Origin: Phoenix dactylifera | Taxonomy: Eukaryota; Streptophyta; Magnoliopsida; Arecales; Arecaceae | DNA length: 64,000 bases | Reading direction: 5' to 3' | Assembly (NCBI RefSeq): GCF_009389715.1 | Contig: NC_052395.1 | Span: 3,286,001 to 3,350,000 of the forward strand | Shown: positions 45,259-57,997 of the stretch, in pieces | Layout of the letters: each line of letters opens with the position of its first letter | Numbering within the stretch: position 1 is the stretch's first letter | Made by a program: the position numbers and the translations under genes | Notes under the pieces: generated by a model | What the model was told of the DNA's origin: nothing | What the model saw: the letters and a program-made list of their open reading frames with translations, nothing else | Database searches by the model: none

Positions 45259-45717
45259 TGTTAATTATAAATAATAATATGCTAAGATTTAGAGTTACAA
45301 CAATACCATATTCAAGTTTGACAGATATATCTATGGAAGACATATTGAATACGATTTTTCAATCACCTGAAATAATAGCCGCTGGATTTTTCCTTCCTTG
45401 CTTCTCACAAAAGATAGCCGTCAATGGGACAAGCTATGAACCATATGGAAACATATCCTTTATATAGGCAATATAAGGGAGTCTTCCCATTAAGGACTTC
45501 AAATCCTAATTAGGTTTCCTACCCTACATACCAAAATTATCACAACAAATAGAACTCAATCTTATATATCCAGGGTACACCAAAACCTATAAAACAAAAT
45601 GATCACAAGTCATATTAGGCTTAATCATAGTACCATTATGAACCATACGTCTAACCCGTTTTATAAAACAAAAAAATATACAATCAATGGAAACCATATT
45701 TTAAAATTATTCTAACA
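45259..45717 (-). repeat. Copia-3 5' LTR
   Basis: 459 bases, direct copy of 38970-39428 with many substitutions. Confidence 0.88.
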
Positions 45718-45722
45718 TGGGG
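45718..45722. repeat. Target-site duplication TGGGG, right copy (Copia-3)
   Basis: Abuts the LTR end CTAACA; equals 38965-38969. Confidence 0.9.
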
Positions 45723-47123
45723 TCCCTTTATTTAACTTGATAATGATGTGGCTAAACTTACCTTGCCTCCATAGGTATTTTTTCCCAGTCAATGTGCTAG
45801 GTGCACTTGCGAAAGATTAGCATGTGAGGACGGCAAAAAGGACCCCTATCTGGCCATTTTTCTCTCCAGTTCCTATGAGTTTATCTCTCTTTGGTACTTC
45901 TCATGCACAACCTGGTTGGGATCTCTTTTTTTTTTTTTTGATCTTGGCATATTCGTGAGAATTAGAAAATAAAATATTACAAATTTGAATAGAAAGGTTA
46001 GATGCCATACAATCGGCAGTACCCGTCGTTGCCATTGATATGCTTCATGGTCCACTTATAAAAATGCTGTTTTTTCACCACCTTTCATCTTTCACCACAG
46101 ACTATTCTGGGGTACACTCAGATGATTCTGAAGTCGACATATGCCATCCTTCTTTATTATGCCAGGGTTGACTCATGTTCTCCTTGGGTTGACTTCGACT
46201 GACTCCTAAAACTATTTTGAGGTGTTTTGTTTAAGCCTGTGGATATTTATAAGTCGGCTCCTACGGTTCTTGAAGTCGACTCCTCTTGTACCAAACTTCA
46301 TAAATTTGAGTTCTAATCTTTCCTTCTTGAGTGTTTTTTTTCAAGTAGGATGAATATATTATACATTTCTTGTATAGATAGATAGATAGTGGTCATCCTT
46401 CAAGCTTCATTTACCCATTAAAAAGCAGAAAGGGAAGCGTTTTACCTTGCAATGCCATGCGCTGTCCCGGAACTTTAAACCCAATTAACGGAGGAAAACA
46501 AAGCCGTCCTCTGTCCTGTATAGAGCCCCTATCCAGCACCCCATATTCTAGACTCCATCAGATTGCACGAATCTAGAAACTAAAAAGAGTGAAAAAAATG
46601 TAATGGGTGTGAATAAAAATACTATGTTATATGCAAATGGGGAAAATGATAGCGAGATTGCTCTAGGCAGCTATAAGAAAGTTTCCGTTCTAGTAAAAAA
46701 TAAAATCTTATTTGGATCCTATAAGTTATCCAAATGAGGATTCAGTCATATATTTTTATTTGGTATACCGTGAACCTTTAGATATTGCCACCTAGGCACT
46801 AAGCAATAAGTTTCTCTAACTTCAATCTATTAGTATTGGCGAATCCATGGCGACCCGCGAACATAGCTCTCCCCCATATCCAGAGAAGCATTGCTGTCGT
46901 CGCCGCCGCTACTTCTGCCACTGTATCCTCAATACCACAAAGTACACCTCCTCTCCTTTATGATTTTTGCTGCTCTCGAGCTAGAAATCGAATGCTTATA
47001 TTTTTTTTTCTTTCAAAAAGTTGAAACTTTGTTTGATGGGGATTGCTACGATGCTTTTTTATTTTTTATTTTTCAAAAAAGAGATTAATCCTGACATGCA
47101 TACATACATACAGATATAAATGG

Positions 47124-47184
<61 letters not shown>

Positions 47185-48370
47185 ATTTATTTATATATTA
47201 GGTTGGATTAGATCGGATTGGGTCTGAGTTGGATTAGGTTCACATTTGGGTTGGGTTAGAGGTGAACCCTATCCCAATCCAACTAGAGGTTGGGTTGGGT
47301 TTTTTTTTTAAGTCCAAACCCCCTCCAATTTTGTAAAATCTTTAACCTAGAGCTACCTAATGAGCTCGCTGAGCACGCAAGTTCGGGTTGAGCCCAACCC
47401 GAGTTATGCTCCTAGTTTTTCTCAATATTGCACTCCATAATCAATCTAAAATTTTGAAACTAGACTAAAGGTCAGAAGTTTGACTGAATTTTGAAGGGTC
47501 AAAATAGACCAGCTGAATATCAAATCTGAACGGTCCTCTTACTTTATTAGGTTGGAATGCTCAACTCTTTCACACTTGTTGACTACCGAATCCCAAAGGT
47601 GGCTAGCGAGACATGGTCATCAGATTGAGAAGGAAAGGACAATATTCCGTAGGCCCTTGGCACATTTTTTTTTTTAATAAGTGATCAATGCTCCACTAGA
47701 TATAAGCGTGCTAATGTTAAAAATTACTTTATTAGTACAGATACTACATATTGCACCGAAGTATGTGATAATTCAAGTGCAAGCTGTTGAGTCTTAAATT
47801 TTAGCTAACAAAAACCTCGAACATAATACTTCAAGAGCATAGAATGTCCAGGGAACACATTTTTGTTATATTCTTGCACTTCTTGCAACATGACTTTGAA
47901 GATCTAGCAAAGACTCACTTAGTTATCAGAGCCGGTATTAATATACGAACACATGGAAATTTTCTAGGCAAAACCATAAGGAAGAACAAAAGAATTTCAT
48001 TATCTTAAACAAAAGAATAATCTTTGCATCCATCTCCACATCTACAAAAAAAAGAATGTCATACTTTACACTCCGTGGATTGGCGTGCATTTGTGGGGTC
48101 CAAAACTAAAGGAATAAAGGAAAATAAAGAACTTTTGTTCAGCTCAACCAAACAAATCTCTGACTAAAAGGTCAAGAAAGAAACCTGAGAAAAAAAAAAA
48201 GAAAAAATTGCAGATGGGTTGGCGGTCGTCTTCTGCGAGCTTCCGGCGCACAGTTCGTTAATGGCACGAGGCTTGGGTGCCAAAGATCAAAATTGTTGCT
48301 GTAAGATTTTGAGCAAAACTCTACTGGAACCAGCATAGGAAGCTGAATTGGCAGGAGAAATACCACCAAA
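45723..48370. other. Intergenic, no gene seen
   Basis: AT-rich DNA with a (TA)n run and, at 47205-47400, GGTTGGGTT-type sequence facing AACCCGA-type sequence, a style seen at ends of small DNA transposons. No coding or RNA gene recognised. Confidence 0.4.
47128..47176. repeat. (TA)n microsatellite
   Basis: An almost perfect run of about 24 TA units after GGGTGCA. Confidence 0.95.
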
Positions 48371-51126
48371 TCATATCCTCTTGGGCTTGGGCAGAGTAAG
48401 GTAGACAGTGGGGGTAGGGATGCCCATGTATTGAAGCCTAGGTGAAAGCCTCACGTTGGGGCTTGGGCGTGGAGATGGGATTGGAACCTTGCTCCCAAGG
48501 GGGGAGGTGACAACCCTGGGTGAAAGATTAACTTGTTCAAGAGCCTTATGTTGGAGTTCAGCTGGGTAGTCCCTCACACAACCAATACGAGCCCCAGTAG
48601 GTGAAGTCCATTTGCATGATAGCCGTTTGCCCAATTCGAATGGAGCTGCCCTGGCAGTCTCTTTTGCAAGTTCTTCAACTTTGTTAGCCTCAATCACAGC
48701 CTCTACGACTTCGGGCATCTTTGGTACTTCTGCTGCTGGCTCATTGGCATGCTTCTTTGATGAGGAGTAGTCATCGTCATCAACAGAACATCTCTGGTGA
48801 TCAGAGGACATATGTTAGTCAAAAAACCATAGTTCATGCAATTGATCTGTTAATTTCTAAAGTTTTTAAAGTGGAGGTGATTGTGGAACAAGGAACTTTA
48901 TGGCAGCATATCTCTCACATTCTGATTGTATGAAAATGGTGCATAAGCTCATCTTGAAAGATTGAATTTGAAGAATGATTTTTTAAAGTCTCTTGTGTGG
49001 ACTTCCCATAGTTCTTAATTATTTCTGACTATCAAAATGTCTGTTGATCCTAAATGGTTCTGACTTTATGCATCAGAATGAACAGAAGGGAAAGGGGAAA
49101 ATTTACCTTCACATTGGTGAGGTCTACATTGTTGTCCTGCAGGAAGCTAATGAACTCCTCGAAATTCTCTTCGGTTGGGAGGTAGTGACCACTATATGGC
49201 CATATAGCCTGCAAAAACAAGCAATTCTGTAAGCATTTAAACAAGAAAAAGAGGAGACAATAGAGTGCTGTTTTCTCCACAGAAGGTAGGTGGGATGAAG
49301 GATCCTTAGCTAGTTATTCCTCCATTCATGATAACTAAAGCTAAATAAGATTTAAGAGTTTCATGTACCTTGATATCCCCCTCTTCAGCGACCAATCTTC
49401 CAGCAGCTGTTGTGGCAGCCCCAGCTAGAAAACTTGAGTGTTGAAATGTGCCCTTTTTCTTCTGCTCATTCCAAAGAAAAACGTATAAGAACGGATACAA
49501 TAACCCGGATATCGCTGTAATAAGAATGAAAGCAGAAGATCTAACAAACAACAAAAATGTATCGTTCTGAAACTGTTATATTATTCTTTGATGCAAGATC
49601 ATGCATACCTGCCCCACATATAATGTCCTTGATGTGCTAAGAACAAATATCCACTTAGAACCTTCAGTAGTGTTCACAAGCATTTCAGTTTGTTTGTAGA
49701 CAAGTTTCCCATCCTCCACAATGACTTCATATGACTCCCTCTCATTCTGCAAAGGGAGCAAAGAACGCGTGTACTGGATGAGCTCACTTGAATTTAAATT
49801 TATAATCAAACAGTCTGTATTTGCATACTTGGATAATCAAATTTGTGATATCTGCTCAAAGTTTACATGAGAATACAGAATATCATTAGATAAGGTGCTC
49901 ACCGGTCCAAGATATTTGATGCACTGGCTATGAAGCTTGCTTCTCTGGCACTTCTCAAGGTTTACTTCTCTGCCATCTCCAACATCCAACCTTTATGTTT
50001 ATCCCAACAAAAAAAAACAAGGATCAGCACAAAGGACAAGCTTCACTAAATAAAAATAAAAACTAAAAAAGGAGAAGGGAAATGATAGCTTGTTTGAAAT
50101 TATATATACCAGTAGAAGAATGGTTCAGTGCTCTCACTGGCAAACCAAACATCGTAGTATAAATGCAAATTGTGCCCATAACGATGGCGTGGGTCAATCT
50201 GTACAGCATAATATATAAGAGAGAAAAAAATCAACATCAGATAACTCTTGCCTAATAATTTGAGCCCATCCCTCAGAAACAATTAACTCTCAAATAAGCT
50301 TCTAGAATGGACAAAGCTTGCTAATTAGAAACAAAATTACAAGGGTTGTAATAGTAATGATGGAACAGGAATAAAGAGAATGAATGCTTACAGCTTCAAG
50401 CCAGTGTTGAAGTGCTAGCTTTTGAGCCTTTTCATCTTTGGACAAGCCCTTACCAACCTGAAAAAGAAGCCAGAAAAAAAATTAAAGAAAAATTCATCCA
50501 AAATAAACAGAATGTTTACTCCCATAATATAGGAATTGTTGCAATAATTATACCTTGGCTGCCCTGGTTCGTGCCCTTGACCAACGGGAAACTGCTGTTT
50601 CTGGTTTCTCAACATTGAAAAATGATACGGAGCTACGACTGAGAGATGCAAAATCCAATGCTTTCCACCTATAATCAGAAGAAATGTGTTGTAAGATAAA
50701 AGAAGACACCACCTGCAATATGTCACACTAAGGTGGTAGATTAGAGACAAACCAGAATTCCTCAACCACGACGGCACAATCTGCCAGATTTCTCCGAGTC
50801 CGATAACTCTTGTAGACCTTCTGCAGCTTGGTGGCCGCTGCATCAAGCTCGCACCGAGGCCTCGGTGAAGAAAATCCAGGAAGACCCCCTGGAGACTTCA
50901 CATCAGGCACTGCACCCTTCACCGGGCTCTTCAAGGATGTCGGCACTGCTTTGACATCATCCATGGCTTGATTCTTAGATGGAACAGTAGGTCCAAGCTT
51001 GGTGTTTTCTCGTTTCCAGTTTTTGAAGCTAAATGACTTCGCAAGGACACCATGAGCAGACGGATTAGATTCCATTTTGGTTGCTGAATGACTTCTCTTC
51101 AAACTTAGAGATCTCACGGTCATCAT
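48371..51126 (-). CDS. IQM: IQM family calmodulin-binding protein (IQ-motif protein)
   Basis: Nine coding exons: 50753-51126, 50554-50668, 50392-50457, 50110-50198, 49903-49990, 49609-49746, 49369-49461, 49107-49208 and 48371-48793; phases agree at every junction, giving about 495 aa. The single IQ motif ([18 protein letters not shown], about residues 95-115) should bind calmodulin. The conserved IQM core follows: [69 protein letters not shown] and [14 protein letters not shown]. The last exon is Ser/Pro-rich. Arabidopsis relatives act in stress and hormone responses; the biochemical activity of the core is not established. All introns are GT-AG. The start is uncertain: 51126 is the first ATG, but family-like sequence ([14 protein letters not shown]) is open upstream without an ATG. 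Confidence 0.88.
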
Positions 51127-52250
51127 GATATCTTTCTCACCCAACCTAATGGAGCTCACGGAGGCAGCTTCTCCTTCTGTCAGTCCAACGATTTTGTTTT
51201 TTAAGACTTCAAACCAAGCCAATGAAAGCAAGGCTCTTTTTATTTTTTGATGAACAATATCAGCTCTTGGTTATGAAGTTTTAACAGAAGGATTATCCTG
51301 CACACGAGTCATAAAGCCAAAAACTTACTATTAAGTGTGATGCTTTATAACTAATAAAAAGATTATAATAGGCCATAAACATATAAAAGATTTTGAAAGA
51401 ACACTTTTTCTGAATGATGTTGCAACAATTTTGAACTCAAGATGCCAAATAATATGTAAGTTGTTATCAAGCTCTTGCAATTCTATATATATCAACTTTT
51501 AGTTATTTAATTTTTTTTTTCACCTCAGAACAAAAGAAGGGATCTCAGAAACACTGGAAAGCATTTAGTTATTTAATTTTTTTCACCTCAAATGTTTGGG
51601 GGGGGGGGGGGGGGGAACCAAAAGCTCATAAAAATGCCAAATTGAACTCTTTAGGACTCGAGCATGGACTCTTTGCCCTTCAGGGTTCTAGAATTTTTTT
51701 TCTAGCTCCATGTTGTTTCTCTAATCATTTCAAATCCTCAATGAAAAGGTGGTGGCACCATTTTGCTCAAAGAATTAGTTAGCAATTGTAGCTAGAAATA
51801 CAGAGAAACCTTCTGAATCTAGAGTTTAATTCGTCCAGAAATCCACACCAGCTCAATTTTAAGATTATCTCCAAAATTTGAAAAACATATCCATGTTTTC
51901 CTCTTCTCAATAAAGTTCACTTAGAAATTTCAAAAACTCAATCAGCCATACAAAAGCACTCTCAGATTTCACAGAAGAGCTTTAAAAAAAACAGATAAAA
52001 ATCTATCCAGCACCAATTCAAATAAAAGCTTCAAACCAGAAACTGGAAAAAGGTTTCAACTCATAAAACCAAAAACAAATAGACCAAAGAAACACAACCA
52101 AAATCATCAGAAATACAGAGACGCAGGAGCAAAAAAGAGACAGGAAGGAGAACAAGTTCTGTTCTCAGTACCTCAAAGGTGAGAAGAGGAATCCCACAGC
52201 TTTGATGAAGAGAAGCTCAGAAATTTTCACACAAAGCCCAAACCACAACC
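51127..52250 (-). other. IQM 5' leader with probable intron
   Basis: A 5' leader exon near 52250-52173 seems to end TTTGAG|GTACTGAG and rejoin at about 51300 (GTGTGCAG|GATAATCC). It is inferred from splice-like signals and the TATA box. It contains an uninterrupted run of about 18 G near 51598-51616. Confidence 0.5.
51598..51616. repeat. Poly-G tract
   Basis: About 18 consecutive G in AT-rich DNA, inside the presumed IQM leader intron (C-run on the transcribed strand). Such runs are prone to sequencing and assembly error. Confidence 0.85.
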
Positions 52251-52278
52251 CAATGAGTTGGCCAGCCCTGCTTGTCTC

Positions 52279-52289
52279 TATATATACAC
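52279..52289 (-). promoter_or_regulatory. Likely TATA box of IQM
   Basis: TGTATATATAG on the minus strand, about 30 bases before the presumed transcript start. Confidence 0.6.
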
Positions 52290-52290
52290 A

Positions 52291-54170
52291 GGAGGATGGA
52301 AGCCGAAATCCAAAGCCAGGGTGGGCCCCCCAATGGAAAAACTAGTCTTCGCATATAACCTTCAAAGACGAAACTGAGACTAAGGCTTATGGCTGGCTAA
52401 GAGCCTAAGAGCGTGTCCTTCCTAGAAATTATATCGGAGGCGTGGCCTTGACTTTGGAAAAAAGAAATGAAGGGGGCGTCAGCGCTTGTGTGGGATTTTG
52501 CCCGGCCGTTTTGGAATACTTTTTTGTTTTTGAAGGGTTCAAATTGCACTTTCAAGAAGCCAGTCTACTGTCTATGTCTATGGATGTCAAAAAATTCCTC
52601 TGTATTGGAACGTGAATGTATTTCGAAGAAGACTGCTCGACCGACGAAAACTATTTATGATATTTTAAAAAAAAATATAGTATCTATTTTTGTATAATTA
52701 TTTATACATAATTTATTTTTTTTGTTGTATTCATGCTTAATTTATTTTTTTCTTGTTTTGTTAGTTTTGGAAATCTACCAACAAACAAGGGTTCATCTTG
52801 CTTTTTTTTATCCAAATTTTTTATTTATGTTTATGTTGTGCCAATCCACCATAAGTCTTTATTTGATTTATTTAAATTTATTTTTTTAATATTAAATTTA
52901 TATTGATAATGATGTATCGAAGAAATATAATTCGATCGCAGATAAATAGATTAGGCAAGATCTTAAGAGATGGTGTTATAATTCTTTATAATAGTTCTGG
53001 CCATCTCCTATTACATTATATAATGTGTAATAAAAATAAAGAAAATAGTTATTATAATCCATCATTTAGGTCTATTATAATATAAAGACTGTAATTTCTA
53101 CTTTATATGTTTCTCCGTGTATATTATTGGTTTTTTTTTTCAAATTTTATTTTTTTTTGATATTTTTTCTTCAAAAATAGCTGTTTACTCCAAAAATTAA
53201 TAATTTTTATTGAATTAAAAGTGAAGGGAAAGTTAAGGCCGTTATTTTCTCGTTATTGCTTACTATATTTTATTATAACATCATCATAATAGTCTTTATA
53301 AGAAATTATTATTTCACTATTAGAAATTTAAAATACTGCATTTGCTCAATAATAGCTTCCTATTTGAAATCTTGCTATTTAAAATCTTGGAATATATATA
53401 TTTTTAAAGATAACTGCCCTTATTCACTTATGCTAGAATTAGTAATATTTTCTATTTGTTTAAAGTTTGAGAGGCCATGGGTTGGTCATGAAAATAGTGA
53501 AAAAACGTAAATGAGAAAAGAGAGATATTTGCGTGTTACACTTCTTTTGCCTCCCGGATTTACTCTGAGTTGTGGAAAAAATTTTTGCATGGTTTATATT
53601 TGAAAACAACAACAAAAAAAAAAAAGGAATACAGGGAGCCGTATTACATGAATTGTCCGTCGCCAGGAGGAAGAAGACGGTCGAAATTTGTTGATAGAAT
53701 GGAAGCACAATAGCTTGAGTTAGGTTTGGAGAATGGGTCAATAGTCTTGGTAGCTTCTGGTCAGATTTTTCCATGCATAGAGTAAATGGAAAGCATGGAT
53801 TCACACCAGTCTAACCCATGGAACAATCTTAGCTTCTCCGATATAGCTTATGGGTGTAGAGGGATCAAGTGCAGCCAGGTCTAAATCTAGGTCAAATGTT
53901 GAAAAATTGCGCAAGTTTACACTTTTTATTTGGATTTGATTTCAGGTAAATTGGGTAACTATATTTGTATCGGATCCGATTAAAGATGCGAAATTGCACT
54001 TACAAGCTTGGTAATTGTCTCGAGTGTTTGATGATGTTCGGAGGCCAATTAAATCGGTTGGTAAGTTACTAGGGTTGGATATTAATGCCTTTGTTCATAA
54101 TCTACATACACTGTTTTAAAATATACCTTTGTTATCTTTAAAAAATAAAAAAGGTATGGTTGATGCTTGG
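52291..54170. other. Intergenic, very AT-rich
   Basis: Low-complexity AT-rich DNA (52650-53460). No supported gene; the 60-110 codon frames here look like chance. Confidence 0.4.
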
Positions 54171-54490
54171 CCATCTTGTTTCAATAATAAAAACATATAA
54201 CAAGTGATATACTAGAAGTTCGAAGTTGAATTTTATGTGGTTTCTTGCTCCTGGTTGAATACAATCATGTTGCGCGACAATGCGCAGAATTGAGAGAGAA
54301 AGAGAAATTAAATATAGAAATTTTACGTGGTTCGGTAATGTGCCTATGTCCACGGAAGCGAAACGGCTGTAACTTTTACTATCTCTCAAAATAACTAGGA
54401 TTACAAGATATTTATAGTTAAACCCTGACCCCAGAGTCTCAACTCTATCTGCATTCCTGGTAGAATAAAACACTACATAATTATTTCAAA
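54171..54490. mobile_element. Probable LTR-retrotransposon fragment
   Basis: TTTTACGTGGTTCGGTAATG followed by GCCTATGTCCACGG at 54321-54355, and GATTACAAGATATTTATAG near 54399, match a segment commonly seen in plant LTRs. No ends or duplications found. Confidence 0.45.
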
Positions 54491-56399
54491 GATAAACATA
54501 TCTCATTGCTTCGCTCTATTCCGTTAGAATACGAGTGTACCACTCAAATAAAAATATCTCAATATGAGCTACTTATTCCAATAAATCCTATCCAAAATGA
54601 TCTGCCAACCCCACATAATTCAGTGCTGAGAGTTGGCCAAATGGAAAACAAATATCATCTCTTTAATTTGATTCACATATATAGTTTAGTGGGTGAATAG
54701 TCTTCATTAATGAGCTAAATTTTTGGAACCTTTGCTGGGCTAGGGCTGGCATGATAAGATTTTTGTTAATGGCGGTTGGTTAGACCAACTCTGCCATGTC
54801 AATAAATTTGGAATACTACTTGCTTGAAGGCAGGGAGAATGGGACATAAAAAAGTTGAGATAGTTGTTGGGATTTTAAAGTCTAATGAAGACATTATTTC
54901 TTGGTTCTAGCTTTGAGCGAAGATGGTACGGTTGGTGTGGGGCAGGGGGTGGGGCCGGAGGAACGAGTCTTAGCTGGGATCGTTCACGCACCTGCATTAA
55001 TGCCCGTTCCATCCGTACTAGGGTTGCGTCCCATCCAAGGAATTGGAAAATATCAAGTGGTTGTCAATAAGATAATTCTTTGAAAAAAGAGCCACAAATA
55101 AAATATGTAGGCTGATTTCCTTATGAGTAGACCTTTTTTTTCTCAAACTTTTTTTATATAATGAGCAAATTACATAAGCATGTGCTGGATTTGGAGGATC
55201 CTATTTGGGCATTAACTACCTATTTAGGCATTAATTATATTCTACATCCTATGTACCATATGGTCGTGCACTATACTAATCAACTCTTCTGCCTTTTAAG
55301 TCAATCACGAAAATAAATAATAAATGAGGCCGAAAGAAAAATGACGAGATCATTGACATAATGTATGGCTATGTGGTGCATCGTGTAAGATATAATTTCT
55401 TCATGATTATCCAAAAGAGCAACTTTGAACTCTGCTTTTTCTCTATAAAAAAAAGATGTTGGATAATTTTAGAATATTTATGTACATTCTATAAGAGTAA
55501 ACAAAAAGATGCTAGTTTACTTACAAAAATTTTTTGATTGTATGAGATAGGAGTTTTGTAACACCATAAACACTTAGATTTTTGGAAAATTGAGGTATTT
55601 AAGAAAGTGTTATACAATGCTTCATTCTATCTCTCTTTATTTTATAACTCACTAATGGGCAGTTCTCTTTTTAACTAGAAGAATAAATAATTACTTAAGT
55701 TACATCGCTCTTAAAAAAATTTTTCTTCAAATATTTATGATGAATTTGTGAGTTATATTTTAAGTAATGGGAATCATCAAGCAGTATTTTTGCGAATCAC
55801 AAATGACGTGTTGTATTTTTTTTCTCTTATTTAATTAAATTGTTGTTGTTATTTCTTTAAATTATTTTACCAAAATTAAATTATTTATGCATTTTGGAGA
55901 AAATTATTTAGCTACCATGTAATCAAATATTTTTTTAGAGTTAATTTCCATCTTTTACCTTATACCAACTCTACTTTTCTAAGGTTAAACACCGGCAAAT
56001 ATTGAACGCCCACTGTCCTATCCAAAAAACAAAGGATGATATCATTCGAGCAAATGCTTCGTAGCTCAAAAATTTTATCCCCACAACATAAAAAGACATG
56101 CACAATTAAATTATCAAATAATATTATTTTAAGATATTGTTTTTCTTGAAAAAAAAATTCTTAGATGCAACTATTTCATTGCCACAATATTTCCCGACGA
56201 AGTCGTAATAAACTGGTTACACGGAAACCACCGGAAGTCATTGCAAACCAATCAAAATCAACTTCCGTGCTCCGTAGGGAGAGGGAACGCGGCTGTATCC
56301 GCACGAAAGAAGGATTTATCTTCCTTGTCATCCATCCACCGTTCGCTCACACTTGCACAGATCTCAAAGTGTTCCAAATTTCATTATTCGCTTGCCTGC
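54491..56399. other. Intergenic, no gene recognised
   Basis: AT-rich, apart from a short less AT-rich patch at 54900-55070 whose open frames I do not recognise. Confidence 0.4.
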
Positions 56400-56685
56400 G
56401 CAGATCTCAAAGCGAGCAGCGGATGATCCAACGATAGATGGGCGCGAAGGAAGGTCCATTCCTTTTTCGGGCCGCGCAAGGGATACAACTAATCCCCGCG
56501 CGGGAGGGGTCAACGTGCCGCTACCGGAGTGTTGACCAGTGGAAATTGGGCACGTGTATGGACGCACTCCGGTTTGACGGTTGACCGGTCGGTCGCTTAC
56601 GCGTTCCGAAAGGAAAGCTGTGATTCGCTCCAGCGTCGACTCGCTCGCTCGCTCATAGGATTAGACTACGTATCTTGACCTTTCT
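56400..56685. promoter_or_regulatory. GC-rich island with W-box and G-box motifs, no gene attached
   Basis: TTGAC cores occur at 56508-56513 (reverse), 56532-56537, 56574-56578, 56581-56586 and 56675-56680, with a CACGTG at 56551-56556. An inverted repeat ACCGGAGTG / CACTCCGGT (56523-56531 and 56565-56573) encloses the G-box. CpG-rich compared with flanks. No convincing transcript start or coding region is next to it. Confidence 0.4.
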
Positions 56686-57997
56686 TTCTAGTTTTGGCAT
56701 GTGTTCATGAAATCAAGGAAACGTCACACAATCTTACCGCCAAAAGATTGATTTAAAGAAGGTTGCTTGGGCTTGAAAATTATAATAAGCAGCAATCAGC
56801 CTAGAGATTAATCCGAGTTTGGATTCTACACAGTGCCTCTTTTGCACCCCAGAAAATTATATAGTTCTAGATAACTGCCACATCATTTCATCAAACACGA
56901 GATACCAGTTATGTTCAACACAAATGCGTTGTGCCGTATTCGACGACCATCATGGAGATTGTAAGCTTTTTACAGTGTAAAATTTGCACCTCAGAGGATC
57001 TTAACTCATTCATCTTACATGCTTTTAGGTTTGATTGAAGGAGATACTCCAACATGTTTATCTCATTGATTAACAAAGTGCTTGGCATTCATTCATTCAC
57101 CATGTATGCGCACCAATTTTTCAATTATTTTGTTGCAGATCATTATATGAATTTCTTTTAGATTTAAATTTTTTTTTCAGCCAAAGTTTGAAATCATTCT
57201 TTGGGAGACTTTGTAAGTAGAAAATATCATATGTATCAATCTTCTTGATAAATTGTATGGGTGTGATTAGTATATCCTTACACAGAACAAACGAGATCCA
57301 ACTATACTATATATTTTCCTGCTATCGAAGCTTCATCCCGGTCTTCTTTGGATGTTGGAACAAGGAGGCGGACAAAAACGGGAAACAAAATTCTACAAGA
57401 AGTAATACGGGGACCGTGCATTCAACTCGGATAACGTCGTTGACGGTTTAGAATTAAAAAAATACAGAGTAGAGTAGACGAGGACCGTGCATTCAACTCG
57501 ATCATGTCGCTGGTGGCTCAGAATTTTTAATTTGGAGTTGCATCCTTCTCAGTTCTCACATGCTGGAAATCACATGCAGGACCACCATTGAAATGACCTC
57601 GTAAATAAAACTCCCATTTAATAGTCAAAATCTTGGAGAGTTTGTAAGACCAAGGCACATGTTGCTGCAGTATTTGTTTTGTTTCTAAGGTGGCATCAAT
57701 TAAGCATAATAATATAATACGATGAGATTCGACCAGCTCGTAACCCATATAGCAGCTTTTACACCTCCTCGACATGATCGGACTGTGTTAATTTCTGCTG
57801 ACCAGACAGCCAAGCCAAACAGATTAGAAATAACTAATCTCTAATGTTGGATTCCCCAACTCGAACAAACAACGGCGCACCAGGCGAGACTTATACGAAG
57901 ATTTTCTCTGGCTTAAATATCGGAGGGTCTAGTCGGAACAAAGCTTTAGCAAGTTTTCTGACCTCTTTGGTATCTTGTAGATCGATCAAAACAGCTT
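56686..57997. other. Intergenic, with one 70-bp spaced duplication
   Basis: GACCGTGCATTCAACTCG occurs at about 57411 and 57482, each followed by an ACGTCGTTGACGG- or GTCGCTGGTGG-like stretch and AGAATT. Otherwise nothing recognised. Confidence 0.5.

Larger units (their letters stand above)
38970..45717 (-). mobile_element. Copia-3: old, decayed Ty1/copia element
   Basis: Two LTRs (38970-39428 and 45259-45717) in direct orientation with TGGGG duplications. On the minus strand: primer-binding site after the right LTR, leader with CCCAAAGG repeats, then gag, integrase, RT and RNase H fragments, and a polypurine tract at the left LTR. The LTRs differ at many sites (of the order of 10-15% by eye), so it is much older than Copia-2. 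Its pol is related to Copia-2, sharing GLLGLSQ and ADPLTKGL segments, and serves as reference for the Copia-2 deletion. Confidence 0.9.

Noticed and set aside
57245..57451. 68-codon frame near the duplicated GACCGTGCATTC motif
   Set aside because: No family resemblance and AT-rich flanks; kept only as a repeat note.
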